From Acinetobacter boissieri (GTDB taxonomy: Bacteria > Pseudomonadota > Gammaproteobacteria > Pseudomonadales > Moraxellaceae), in assembly GCF_900096955.1 (NCBI RefSeq), contig NZ_FMYL01000003.1:1-64000 (forward strand): 64,000 nucleotides of DNA, read 5' to 3'. The position numbers were made by a program, and so were the translations under genes. Below are positions 34,001 to 41,429 of this stretch, piece after piece. Each line of letters starts with the position of its first letter. The first letter of the stretch is position 1. The notes beneath the pieces were generated by a model that worked only from the letters and a program-made list of their open reading frames with translations, ran no database searches and was not told the origin of the DNA.

Positions 34001-37000
34001 TTAAAAATGGTAAGAGTGGTGGTGATTCATTTTCTCGTGTGAAAGGGCTTTCATTGCTTAGTGAGAATACCTTGTCTACACGGGCACTCAGTGCAGCGAT
34101 TAAGTCATGGTATGTCAGAGGTATGAGTGGTTCACTCAATGATGGTGTGGTCCTATTGACAGCCACGCCTTTTACCAACTCACCGGTTGAAATATTAACT
34201 ATGCTTTCATTAGCGATTGGTGATAAGGAAGCAATGCGATTGATGGGTGGAGAAACTATTCACACAACAGATGACTTTTTAAGTACATTTGCAAGTGTTC
34301 AAGCAATCCCACAAGAAAATATCACCGGGCAATTACATGCACCAGATACCTTTATCGGCTTTAAAAATGTCAACTTGTTAAAGTCGGCGATTCACGGTAT
34401 TGCAAATATTCAAACTGCCCGGGAACGGGGTTTAAAGATTCCTGATGAGCATGAAGTACAAATTTCTGTAGATTTACCTGACGTCGATCAAGCATCTATT
34501 AATGACATGAAAAGATTTTATGATATCGCGAAAGATTTGGTGAAAGGTGGTGCGATCAATGCCAGTGAAAGCGATTTATTGAAATATGAGCAATATAAAG
34601 CAATGACAGGTGATATAGATGAAACGATTGCCCACCCATTTAATTTGATTGGGCGTATGTCAGATGTGATTTTAACGGGTAAAGAAATGGGGTTAATGCG
34701 GATTACACCATTTGATTTTGACCCCAGTGACATTGAAGTAGCAAACAAAGTCATGCAAAAGTTTAATGCTAAGCAGGTTAAAATCAAATCGGAACGCCGT
34801 TTCCCAAGTGTTGATGATGAGTTAGTTACATCAAAGTTTGTTGAAGCAAGTGACGGAAGTGTATCAGAGATATTCACTGTACAGTGTCAAGTTTCACTTG
34901 ATGATCAGAACTCACGTTTGATATTGAATGTTGATCATGCTGGTGCTGTGGCTCAGTTATTGTCGCTTGTCGATCAAGAGCAGCTGCAGGTCAAGCCTAA
35001 GTTGTCTGCTAAAGTCCAAACGATGATTGAAAATTTCAAACTAGAGCAATCTAGTCCAAAGTATCAAGGAATTACAAAACAATTGATTTTTTGCGATGCC
35101 TTGGCAATGCAGCAGATTATTAAGCGCGGTTTGATGGCTTTTTGTGGTGTAAGGTCGAGTCAAATTGCGATTATTAATGCACAAACGTTACCTAATGGTG
35201 AAAAAGGCACGCCTGATACTGAGCAAATGCAAGCGGTTCAGGATATGTTTGCATCCAATCATTATCTTGTAGTCATTGCGAACAAAAAAGCAGAAACAGG
35301 CATTGATCTACAGATTGGTACGCAAGCTATTCACCATCTAACGACAGGCTGGACCCCAGATTCTATACAACAACGTAATGGCCGTGGTGTACGTCAAGGT
35401 AATAATCAAGATCGGGTATCTGTGTATTATTATAATGCCAATGGGACCTTTGATGAGTATAAGCAACGTTTGATTTCTGGTAAGTCGGATTGGATCGACC
35501 AACTTATGCAACAAGGCACCAATGTTGATGGCACACTTACCGTTTCTCGTGAATTGACAAAAAGGGATTACGAGGAGTTGATTAAGGCGAATAACCCAGA
35601 TGAGATTGCCTCTTTAATGAAGGCAAAAGAGAATCGAGAAAAATCGGAATTTTTGGCAAAAACACAGGCCCAATCGAAGTTGTTATATCGCAACATGATG
35701 AAAAGTAAATACCAGGAAGCGGTTGGTTTCAGTGCACTATTTTTCACCAGAGCACAGCATGATTTTGAACGTATTATACAGTTGCTTAAAAAACAACAAA
35801 AAGCTCAAAAAGACAGTGTAATTCAGGAATATAAAGCCAAGATTGCTACGATTACTCAGCAGTATGATGGGTTATTGGGTGATGATGATGCATCTTCTAA
35901 AATATTGAATGCTCTTGCTTCTAAAGTTGATATCAGTACCCGATATAGTATCAGTGCAAAAAGTATCATTGGATCTATCAATCCTGAGATTGGCTATTCT
36001 GATTCAATCGAGTGGGTTGATCAAAATGAATCTTTAGATAACGCCGTGTTTAATCAGGTGAGAAATATTCAATCTAATGCCAATAATATGAAGATGGCAA
36101 CAGCACAGGCATTTTTAGATTATGCAGATGGTCCTTGGAGTCTTTCTGAGCGACAACAGTTGGTTGATGGCGTGGCAGCACTTGATGAAAATGGGGTGTT
36201 TTGGCGTGATCTTGATCTCATTCAATCACTTGATGGAAGTCAGTTTAGTTATATCAAAATTACTTCAATAGATAATAATGAAAATATTGCTATCCCTAAA
36301 AAGTGGGATAAACGTGATGAGTATAAAGCGATTGAGCCTAAAAAACGCCAGATAGCTTTAGATTTTATGGCTCATCATGATTTGGCCTTATGTAAAGAGC
36401 ATAAAGTTTTTGATGTGAACAAACTGCCACGTTGGGCTTTGGTTTTTTCAAAAGATATTGTTGAAGTTGAAAATCTCGTAAATCAACGAGTGATTGAAAA
36501 TCAGCAAGCGTGGGAAAAAGAATATACCTCAGTGAGGACTGGGAGAATAGTTCATAAAGTAACAGGTCGTATTTATCTGTCTAAAGGCTGTTTACATGAG
36601 CTTAAAGATACGATTTCTGATGTTGTCGATGGGTACAACAGTATATTCCCTTTTGATGCAAATAGTGAGTTTTTGGGTAAGGTATCAGTCCAAAATATTT
36701 ATCTCAAAGATTTAGATATTCAAGGCTTCGCTAAAACAAGTGATGTTTATTTTTTTAATGAAAGTTTTGTTCCTTATCTTGATTCGATCAATCAAACCAT
36801 CTCGGTACCTGAAGAATGGGCTTTTTCTTTTCTTTCGTCTGATTTGACCGTTCGTTCTTTACAGAGCGAGGCTTTAACAAGTTCAGAACAGGGATTAGCG
36901 GTTAAAGCATTTAAGGAGGGGATTGATAACGATGAGCTGAATAGGCTGTTAAATGCAGTAATGCGATCTTTGTTCAGTAATGTGGTATCAAACACTAATG

Positions 37001-37347
37001 ATCTTATTGATACGTTTAAAACAATTGCAGTTGTAAAACGTTGGATTGCAGACATGGTGCTATTGGATAGTAATGGCCAAGCACTTGAGGTAAATCAAAT
37101 TGAATTGGCTAATCGTATTGCAATTACAAATACTCGTAATGTAAAAGTTATCGGTCTAAAAGCAGGTGATAATAAAGATAATATTCTCTACCAAAATAAA
37201 AATGCGCTCAAGAAAACAGTAAAGTATGCTTATTGGTCTAGAGCTGGTGGTATGTGGATTATTGACCTGGCATCTTTTGAAAACCTAATTGGTCTACAAT
37301 GGTATGATGATCAAGAGATTGAAATTGTTGAGGCGAAATACAAATGA
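31012..37347 (+). CDS. DarB-like N6-adenine methylase/SF2 helicase fusion
   Basis: 2111 aa with no interruption; ATG 31012 or, 57 bases later, the in-frame MTKKQTLLF. Methylase part near residues 60-300: TGGNLVGEDGLKGSAYEYYT, SAM-binding LDPSAGTGIF (~116) and NVPFG in place of NPPF/Y (~180). Helicase part: FDVGLGKTLTALASV (Walker A, ~834), SLVFDEAQMF (~990), LLTATPFTNSP (~1048), and motif VI QRNGRGVRQG (~1455). This is the architecture of P1 DarB, which is injected with the DNA and protects it in cis against type I restriction. The last ~600 residues are helical and unassigned. Overlaps the next gene (ATGA). Confidence 0.85.
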   Translation: MCHVNSSNALDILSFILNAMTKKQTLLFSDRVKSASVRQKDNNQAVQLLRQLQNSGENATIEQKEILAKYTGTGGNLVGEDGLKGSAYEYYTPTEVASSMWDLLKAQGFSGGSVLDPSAGTGIFSATAPKDILMHSVELSDISGGINQLVNGSDTHKVTVSPFEQVAFATEDEMFDAVMTNVPFGSNSDRGKNKILDKKYQRDTLEEYFIKRSLDKLRPNGLAMFVVPTKVLDGVKFRKFRQQILIRADLLGAYRLPNKVFDATGADVTTDIIVLKKFGRDVGEKINNLFEHGELSTLVDAQVLDSDIISGRYFKTYGRHFILGDTVTASGRFGEVERVVNDDSLSNILALVKKFPSSRIDYALLDATAEVEPLDVQEGDTRCVDGATFTLENGAWTQVDTVFNFNSNVLQTPYALLEANIDLDTLALYQSQMLAQQLKQPNWLVFLQDAIAGANKHQFDFWLCILSIIDALKQPQNNMAYSERYPTLTKYMTGYAQAYLNGAYTPKSSDFKRYLKTVSVVFDGSQPDGLSRYWHGESEAQVFEQELSAQQSYEKAIYTGNADHWQVDIQQLKLSNPDFDPMEDHHFCINADGTKVTLARDYYVGNYQEFLTNIEYEISQAHDPLIKEKLIHQKNEAKNRVSVIDVKKLQYDLIGTTVSIQVKAQFFNEFVDGLAILDAEDRLLVESKVTLAELIKYEKADIERGLMNDSNTRLRRFILNRVFNSINNNQRLSVPDHDSLSKVDHVHLQNMLLEYYNSLNVSFNVWLKSNDQFMAQLDQAMNAPSNKTFAVELDDAPLTINGFNPKKTGFIALNNYQNEEIRRLSRKFSGICGFDVGLGKTLTALASVQNMHNIGVKKRTMFVVPSHTISKWQTDVKMAYDNTDDVLVIGTNEMANESVNSKFNATDLSLLVRAQGKKYRKILITVDAFNMIPLRELTIEQHDRENNAKAIERNQDHERQDAHLATKIKKLNRYESKLAYFEDLGVDSLVFDEAQMFKNGKSGGDSFSRVKGLSLLSENTLSTRALSAAIKSWYVRGMSGSLNDGVVLLTATPFTNSPVEILTMLSLAIGDKEAMRLMGGETIHTTDDFLSTFASVQAIPQENITGQLHAPDTFIGFKNVNLLKSAIHGIANIQTARERGLKIPDEHEVQISVDLPDVDQASINDMKRFYDIAKDLVKGGAINASESDLLKYEQYKAMTGDIDETIAHPFNLIGRMSDVILTGKEMGLMRITPFDFDPSDIEVANKVMQKFNAKQVKIKSERRFPSVDDELVTSKFVEASDGSVSEIFTVQCQVSLDDQNSRLILNVDHAGAVAQLLSLVDQEQLQVKPKLSAKVQTMIENFKLEQSSPKYQGITKQLIFCDALAMQQIIKRGLMAFCGVRSSQIAIINAQTLPNGEKGTPDTEQMQAVQDMFASNHYLVVIANKKAETGIDLQIGTQAIHHLTTGWTPDSIQQRNGRGVRQGNNQDRVSVYYYNANGTFDEYKQRLISGKSDWIDQLMQQGTNVDGTLTVSRELTKRDYEELIKANNPDEIASLMKAKENREKSEFLAKTQAQSKLLYRNMMKSKYQEAVGFSALFFTRAQHDFERIIQLLKKQQKAQKDSVIQEYKAKIATITQQYDGLLGDDDASSKILNALASKVDISTRYSISAKSIIGSINPEIGYSDSIEWVDQNESLDNAVFNQVRNIQSNANNMKMATAQAFLDYADGPWSLSERQQLVDGVAALDENGVFWRDLDLIQSLDGSQFSYIKITSIDNNENIAIPKKWDKRDEYKAIEPKKRQIALDFMAHHDLALCKEHKVFDVNKLPRWALVFSKDIVEVENLVNQRVIENQQAWEKEYTSVRTGRIVHKVTGRIYLSKGCLHELKDTISDVVDGYNSIFPFDANSEFLGKVSVQNIYLKDLDIQGFAKTSDVYFFNESFVPYLDSINQTISVPEEWAFSFLSSDLTVRSLQSEALTSSEQGLAVKAFKEGIDNDELNRLLNAVMRSLFSNVVSNTNDLIDTFKTIAVVKRWIADMVLLDSNGQALEVNQIELANRIAITNTRNVKVIGLKAGDNKDNILYQNKNALKKTVKYAYWSRAGGMWIIDLASFENLIGLQWYDDQEIEIVEAKYK

Positions 37348-37796
37348 TTAATTACTTAACTCCAAGCAATGATATTCATGAAGTAACAGAAGATGTTCGC
37401 CAGACACTTAAACAGCAAGGTGTGTTGGATAATGATTTAGTTGATCATGTGATTAAACACGCATTTTTTAATAATGCAAAACTGATGGCGGATCGTGGTG
37501 TAGATTTCTGGTTATATTTAGGTGGATATTTACCTGCAGTTGAATGGGTTATTGCGAAACAAAATAATGAATCCGAAGATGCGTTTTATGAGCGTACTCA
37601 GTATCCTAAAAGTGTGATTGAAGCGTATTCTGTAGAAGCTGATGATTTAGCAACTTTAGTCGCTGCCGATGCTTTTAAAAACTATCATCTTGGTCAAATT
37701 GTGGCAAATACATCACGATGGTCACTTAATGAAGATGAAGAGTTATTTATTGATCTGTCTCAGTTTGAGAACAGGTTGAAAGGCTTTCATAGTTGA
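37344..37796 (+). CDS. Small protein coupled to the DarB-like gene
   Basis: 150 aa, start overlapping the DarB-like stop by four bases. Soluble, helical, acidic (EVTEDVRQTLKQQGVLDNDL, KLMADRGVDFWLYLGGYLPA, WSLNEDEELFIDLSQFENRL). A late accessory or stabilising partner of the large enzyme is likely from coupling; family not recognised. A terminator follows. Confidence 0.6.
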   Translation: MINYLTPSNDIHEVTEDVRQTLKQQGVLDNDLVDHVIKHAFFNNAKLMADRGVDFWLYLGGYLPAVEWVIAKQNNESEDAFYERTQYPKSVIEAYSVEADDLATLVAADAFKNYHLGQIVANTSRWSLNEDEELFIDLSQFENRLKGFHS

Positions 37797-37821
37797 AATA
37801 ATTAGACTCTTCTGAGTAAAT

Positions 37822-37852
37822 GGCGGTGTAAGATTTTCTTACGCCGCTTTTT
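37822..37852 (+). terminator. Terminator after the DarB-like unit
   Basis: GGCGGTGTAAG and CTTACGCCGC form a GC-rich stem with a four- to five-base loop, followed by TTTTT. Box P12 begins six bases further on. Confidence 0.8.
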
Positions 37853-37857
37853 GCATA

Positions 37858-37897
37858 TTGGAACACCCAAAAACCCATAAAATAATCACTTTAAAAT
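37858..37897 (+). promoter_or_regulatory. Late-type promoter box P12
   Basis: TTGGAACA (37858-37865), CCCAAAAA, then 26 bases to TAAAATGGCAGT, similar to the P9/P11 -10 surroundings. Precedes hub and lysis genes. Confidence 0.7.
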
Positions 37898-37927
37898 GGC
37901 AGTTAAGAAATTAATTAAACTTCCATT

Positions 37928-38746
37928 ATGTCTGATCAACTTTTAGCAACAGCTGCTGCTGACAATCAGCAAAGTCATCAACAACAAAAAAATAATACGA
38001 GTGTGGTTTACACATCAATTTCACCACATAAATTAGTGACATTCACTTTGCTTGATGACAAAGAAAAAACCACGAGCACGGCAGTGAGTGCGTTGTTTGT
38101 TGAAGGCGAAATGGCATTAGAAAGCCAATGGCAGACTCCATTTGAAAACTCGAACCCTGAACATAAGTTACCGACCCTTATGGCCGGGTTACAGTCTGGG
38201 CAACTTATGGAAACATTGGGTAGTGTTGCCGGTGGTGTGTTAGGAAATGCCGCTGGTAGTGCGGTATCGGCGGTGACCGATCCTATTTTAGGGACATTAC
38301 AAAAGTTGGCAGATAGTGCAAAAGGGCGAACTAATCTCACCAAAGTAAATACAGAGCAAATCTTTCTAAGTACCCAGTCGGTACGTTTAACAATGACTGT
38401 CTTTTTGATTGCCATTGAAGATGCAGTTTCTGAAGTTGAAGAGATTATTCAAACATTGCAAGCGTGGTGCTTACCGCAAGAGTTATACGCTGGAACTCTT
38501 GTGCAAGGCATGAGTGATTCTAAGCTAGATAACAAACTATTTCCAAGTTCTATACCGCCTTTTATCTCATTAACGTTACATGGCAAAACCTATACGCCGT
38601 TTATTTTAGAGAGTGTATCAACGCCACTTGGTGGTGCAATTGATAAAAATGGGAATAGGTTAAATGCGACATTAAGCCTCAACCTTGTAAGTAAAACCGC
38701 TTGGGATGCTAAAGATATTTCTAAGTTATATGGTGGATCAAAATGA
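37928..38746 (+). CDS. Baseplate/hub structural protein with Gly/Ala-rich segment
   Basis: 272 aa. After a Gln-rich start (residues 8-24) comes a beta-region (KLVTFTLLDDKEKTTSTAVS), a Gly/Ala stretch (VAGGVLGNAAGSAVSAVTDP, ~98-118), and a C-terminal beta-region (FISLTLHGKTYTPFILESVS, TLSLNLVSKTAWDAKD). The C-terminal part looks like baseplate proteins that test against a smooth strand pair. Overlaps the next gene (ATGA) in a unit that carries hub and lysis genes, so a hub or tail-completion role is likely. Not assigned to a family. Confidence 0.5.
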   Translation: MSDQLLATAAADNQQSHQQQKNNTSVVYTSISPHKLVTFTLLDDKEKTTSTAVSALFVEGEMALESQWQTPFENSNPEHKLPTLMAGLQSGQLMETLGSVAGGVLGNAAGSAVSAVTDPILGTLQKLADSAKGRTNLTKVNTEQIFLSTQSVRLTMTVFLIAIEDAVSEVEEIIQTLQAWCLPQELYAGTLVQGMSDSKLDNKLFPSSIPPFISLTLHGKTYTPFILESVSTPLGGAIDKNGNRLNATLSLNLVSKTAWDAKDISKLYGGSK

Positions 38747-39432
38747 TTACTTTCAACCCAATCACTATACATGATCAGCATTATCAAATGCATGAGATTA
38801 GCTTTAATGATGCACTAAAAGTGTCAGTTATTCCTCAGATACAGAATGAGCGCCGTTTGAGTGAGTTTTTACGAGCCACTTTGAAAGGCACTGTAGATCC
38901 ATTAAAAATGACAGTACAAGAGCGGTATTTTTTATTGCTGAAGTATTTGGAAACACAGTCCGATACCTTGCTTGGTGTTGATGTGGATTTTTCTAAATTT
39001 TTAGGTGATAGCGCAAACTTTAAAACGTGTTTCAAACATGAGGACGTCTCTTTACGTCTAATCACAGGATTAGAGGCGGAGTATTTAGAGGCTAAGTGTA
39101 AAAGTGTTGCTGAGTGGATCGCATGTTGTATGGCTATACAGCTTTCTTACGTAGAGCATGATGTGTTGAAAGGTTTTTTAGATCCAGTGGCCTCAAGTTT
39201 TGAAGAAGGCTTCATGAAACGTTTGAATTATTTAAAAGATTTGCCGTTAAGTGAGTTTGAGGCTTATTTCGATGATTTCAAGATGTTATCTGAAGATACA
39301 GGGCTAATGATCGATATTGGCTTAGATAGTGATGGATTTACTGTAAGAGGTACAGATGATGCTCCTATGCGATTTTGTACCTCTAGTTGCTTTTTCGGAT
39401 TGTTCAAAGACTTGGACCAATATTCTCATTGA
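38743..39432 (+). CDS. T4 gp26-like baseplate hub protein
   Basis: 229 aa. Start MITFNPITIHDQHYQMHEIS, then FNDALKVSVIPQIQNERRLS and LKMTVQERYFLLLKYLE, an early part seen in T4-type baseplate hub (gp26-like) proteins; the end (GLDSDGFTVRGTDDAPMRFC) has the receptor-like small domain of that group. Two Cys residues near the end (RFCTSSCFF). The next gene overlaps its end by ~77 bases. Hub subunits of this kind assemble the centre of the baseplate. Assignment by pattern, moderate confidence. Confidence 0.55.
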   Translation: MITFNPITIHDQHYQMHEISFNDALKVSVIPQIQNERRLSEFLRATLKGTVDPLKMTVQERYFLLLKYLETQSDTLLGVDVDFSKFLGDSANFKTCFKHEDVSLRLITGLEAEYLEAKCKSVAEWIACCMAIQLSYVEHDVLKGFLDPVASSFEEGFMKRLNYLKDLPLSEFEAYFDDFKMLSEDTGLMIDIGLDSDGFTVRGTDDAPMRFCTSSCFFGLFKDLDQYSH

Positions 39433-39631
39433 AAAGTGCTATGTGCTGGGCTTTGACAGCGGTATTGCGATGAATCATGTCATGGATATGCCTCTCAGCT
39501 TTGATTACAGCTTTTATAAGTCAGAAGCATGGACCACGGCGAAAAAGATCGTTAAACAAAAATCAGATGAAAAATTGGCTTTATTCAAAGCTCTCAATGA
39601 AGTAATCAAATCTAATAATGTCAAAAGGTAG
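39356..39631 (+). CDS. Small hub-assembly protein, overlapping start
   Basis: 91 aa starting with two ATG codons at 39356/39359; AAGAGG lies 5 to 8 bases upstream, inside the previous gene, so this is an independent start and not necessarily a frameshift product. Segment VMDMPLSFDYSFYKSEAW resembles small T4 gp51-like hub-assembly proteins, which are catalytic helpers not kept in the virion. Contains one FDS. Overlap of ~77 bases with the hub gene. Confidence 0.5.
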   Translation: MMLLCDFVPLVAFSDCSKTWTNILIEKCYVLGFDSGIAMNHVMDMPLSFDYSFYKSEAWTTAKKIVKQKSDEKLALFKALNEVIKSNNVKR

Positions 39632-39635
39632 AACA

Positions 39636-39923
39636 ATGACAGATCGGCAACAACTGCTAGATACAGCAAGTACAGCATTTACAAGTAAAACAACAATAAC
39701 TGCAGCATATACAACGACTGGTGCGGGGATTGTATCTGCAATTTCACAACTTGATGTTGTTGCAAAAATAGGTATTTCTATTGCCCTGGTTAGTCTTGCA
39801 TTTACAGCATTTAGCTTTTTTATGAATTGGCGTTACAAGCATAAACAAGATCAACGTGCAGATGAGTTACACCGTCTAGAAATAGAAAAAAAGAAGGCGG
39901 AGCTAAATGAATACAAGAGATAG
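39636..39923 (+). CDS. Holin (class II-like)
   Basis: 95 aa from the ATG at 39636, with AAAGGT ahead; an in-frame ATG at 39618 has no ribosome-binding site. Two hydrophobic stretches (TTTGAGIVSAISQL and IGISIALVSLAFTAFSFF) and a strongly charged C-terminus (KHKQDQRADELHRLEIEKKK): the holin pattern. Holins open the inner membrane at the time of lysis; here they would also activate the membrane-anchored lysozyme by depolarisation. Overlaps the lysozyme gene by 17 bases. Confidence 0.8.
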   Translation: MTDRQQLLDTASTAFTSKTTITAAYTTTGAGIVSAISQLDVVAKIGISIALVSLAFTAFSFFMNWRYKHKQDQRADELHRLEIEKKKAELNEYKR

Positions 39924-40419
39924 AGTAATCGCTACACTTTTAGGGGTTTCTAGTTTAATGATTGCGGGCATAAAGATAGATGAGGGTTATACATCTATTC
40001 CTACCATTCCAACAAAGGGTGATGTTCCGACACTTGGCCATGGCACGACAATATATCCAAATGGTATGCCTGTAAAAATGACAGATAAACCCATCACACG
40101 TGAAAAAGCAGATTATTACTTACGTCATCACGTATCTAAAATTGAAAAACAGTTTAAACAATCGATACCGAATGTCGAGCTGTCTCAAGCTGAATATGAC
40201 GTGTATATCGACTTTGTTTATCAGTTTGGCATAGGCACATTCAACAAGTCATCTATTCGTTCAAGCTTAATTAAGGGTAATTACGTACAAGCATGTAAAT
40301 CGCTTTTGAAGTATCGGTTTACTGCAGGGCGTGATTGTTCAATCAGATCCAATAATTGTTATGGCGTATATACACGTCAGCTCAAACGCTATGACAAATG
40401 TATAGGTGAGAATCAATGA
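39907..40419 (+). CDS. SAR endolysin, GH24 lysozyme
   Basis: 170 aa, GGAG ahead of the start. N-terminal segment VIATLLGVSSLMIAGI, weakly hydrophobic with Ala/Gly/Ser, is a signal-anchor-release segment. The catalytic triad of R21-type lysozymes follows: Glu in KIDEGY (~26), Asp in TKGDVPTLGHG (~38) and Thr in GHGTT (~45). The C-terminal half keeps the family's YIDFVYQFGIGTFNKSSI pattern. It hydrolyses peptidoglycan after release from the membrane. Overlaps the Rz gene (ATGA). Several Cys (CSIRSNNCYG) could form a regulatory disulphide. Confidence 0.85.
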   Translation: MNTRDRVIATLLGVSSLMIAGIKIDEGYTSIPTIPTKGDVPTLGHGTTIYPNGMPVKMTDKPITREKADYYLRHHVSKIEKQFKQSIPNVELSQAEYDVYIDFVYQFGIGTFNKSSIRSSLIKGNYVQACKSLLKYRFTAGRDCSIRSNNCYGVYTRQLKRYDKCIGENQ

Positions 40420-40901
40420 TCTATTTAGCAGTTGTTTTGAAGTTCTGGCGAGAGTGCATCATTGCATTACTCGCTTTTTTATTCACTGTCTGTCTGTTGT
40501 ATCTCAATCATAAAGACATTGAGATACAACAGCAGAAACTTGATCATGCGAGTTATGTGCAGAAACAGACTGAAGCACTGGTTCAAGCCCAAGCCAATGC
40601 TCGAAAGATTGAACAAGATTATGCAAAAAAAGCACTCGAAGCGGAGAGAAACTACAGTGAAAAAATTAAACAAATCTCACATGATGCTCGTATTGCTGAG
40701 TCTCATGCTAACAGCTTGTCAAAGCAACTTGCCATTGCACACAAACGTCTGTCCACAGCTACTAGAGAAGCCAGTGACGAGTACACAAAAACACTCTCAA
40801 ACGTATTCGATCAGTGCGTCACAGAATATAGAAAGATGGCGGAAAGAGCTGATGGACACGAAGCTGATGCAGAGCGAATAAGCGAGAATTGGACTAAATG
40901 A
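40416..40901 (+). CDS. Rz-type inner-membrane spanin
   Basis: 161 aa. N-terminal membrane segment (CIIALLAFLFTVCLLYL, residues ~14-30) followed by a long coiled coil in the periplasm (KIEQDYAKKALEAERNYSEK, ~60-125). This is the i-spanin layout; together with Rz1 it fuses inner and outer membranes after lysozyme has acted. The outer-membrane partner is encoded within this gene in another frame (see 40657). Overlaps the lysozyme stop by four bases. Confidence 0.8.
   Translation: MIYLAVVLKFWRECIIALLAFLFTVCLLYLNHKDIEIQQQKLDHASYVQKQTEALVQAQANARKIEQDYAKKALEAERNYSEKIKQISHDARIAESHANSLSKQLAIAHKRLSTATREASDEYTKTLSNVFDQCVTEYRKMAERADGHEADAERISENWTK
40657..40881 (+). CDS. Rz1-type outer-membrane lipoprotein spanin, nested in Rz
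   Basis: 74 aa in the +1 frame relative to Rz and completely inside it. GTG start at 40657 with GGAGAG 8 bases upstream. Signal KKLNKSHMMLVLLSLMLTAC: basic start, hydrophobic core, lipobox LTAC with Cys at ~21 for lipidation. The mature part is short with Pro residues (LPLHTNVCPQLLEKP). Too short for common gene finders; an ATG-only reading would give longer, less likely starts. It pairs with Rz. Confidence 0.8.
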   Translation: MKKLNKSHMMLVLLSLMLTACQSNLPLHTNVCPQLLEKPVTSTQKHSQTYSISASQNIERWRKELMDTKLMQSE

Positions 40902-41366
40902 CTATTTGAGCTCTGCTGTATGGGACTTATACCAACTTATTAATCCTATAATAGTTGAAATTATACCTACAGCAAAAACAATTATTGTTATGAAAAGCCA
41001 AAAATTCCTTATTCTTTCAAATAAAACCAAGTTGTTAGATGCTTCTAGCATGTCAAGAGTGGCTTGTCTGATAATTGGATCATATTTCTCAACATCTTTT
41101 AGACTTTTGTTAATCTCAGTTTTATATTTTTTTGGGTCTTCCTTATTTTTAATTGCATTATTATAAATTTCAGCTCCTCTGTTTACTGCATTAGAATAGT
41201 CTTTATACTTATATTGAACATCTTGAGCAATAACCATCGCTTTAATTCTTGCATGTTCGGCTTTCTCATAATTTGTAACGGATATATTTACCGCCCAAAA
41301 TAATAGAAACATACCCCCTATGGTTAGAAACTTATCGAAACGATCAGTAGGTAACGAAAATGTCAT
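40902..41366 (-). CDS. Two-TM membrane protein, minus strand
   Basis: 154 aa, GGAAAA ahead of the ATG on the minus strand. Membrane segments near residues 12-32 (FLTIGGMFLLFWAVNISVTN) and 118-143 (FWLFITIIVFAVGIISTII) with a soluble helical loop (YKYKDYSNAVNRGAEIYNNA). It lies opposite the lysis genes with its stop touching Rz, no late box, AT-rich. Position between lysis cassette and integrase is where phages often carry lysogenic-conversion genes; a superinfection or defence role is possible but no family is known to me. Confidence 0.6.
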   Translation of the reverse strand: MTFSLPTDRFDKFLTIGGMFLLFWAVNISVTNYEKAEHARIKAMVIAQDVQYKYKDYSNAVNRGAEIYNNAIKNKEDPKKYKTEINKSLKDVEKYDPIIRQATLDMLEASNNLVLFERIRNFWLFITIIVFAVGIISTIIGLISWYKSHTAELK

Positions 41367-41429
41367 ATATTTTCCAATCTGATAAATATTACTAGTAAAG
41401 TAATTATTATCTGTATGTGGTTAAATTGA

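Noticed and set aside
4297-37897. Late boxes as ECF or sigma-54 promoters
   Set aside because: GGAAC resembles an ECF -35, but the 27-base gap to the -10 is far too long; the sigma-54 pattern TGGCAC-N5-TTGC is absent.
39356-39432. Programmed frameshift between the two hub genes
   Set aside because: A good ribosome-binding site (AAGAGG) precedes the second start and no slippery heptamer is evident, so an ordinary overlapping start explains it.
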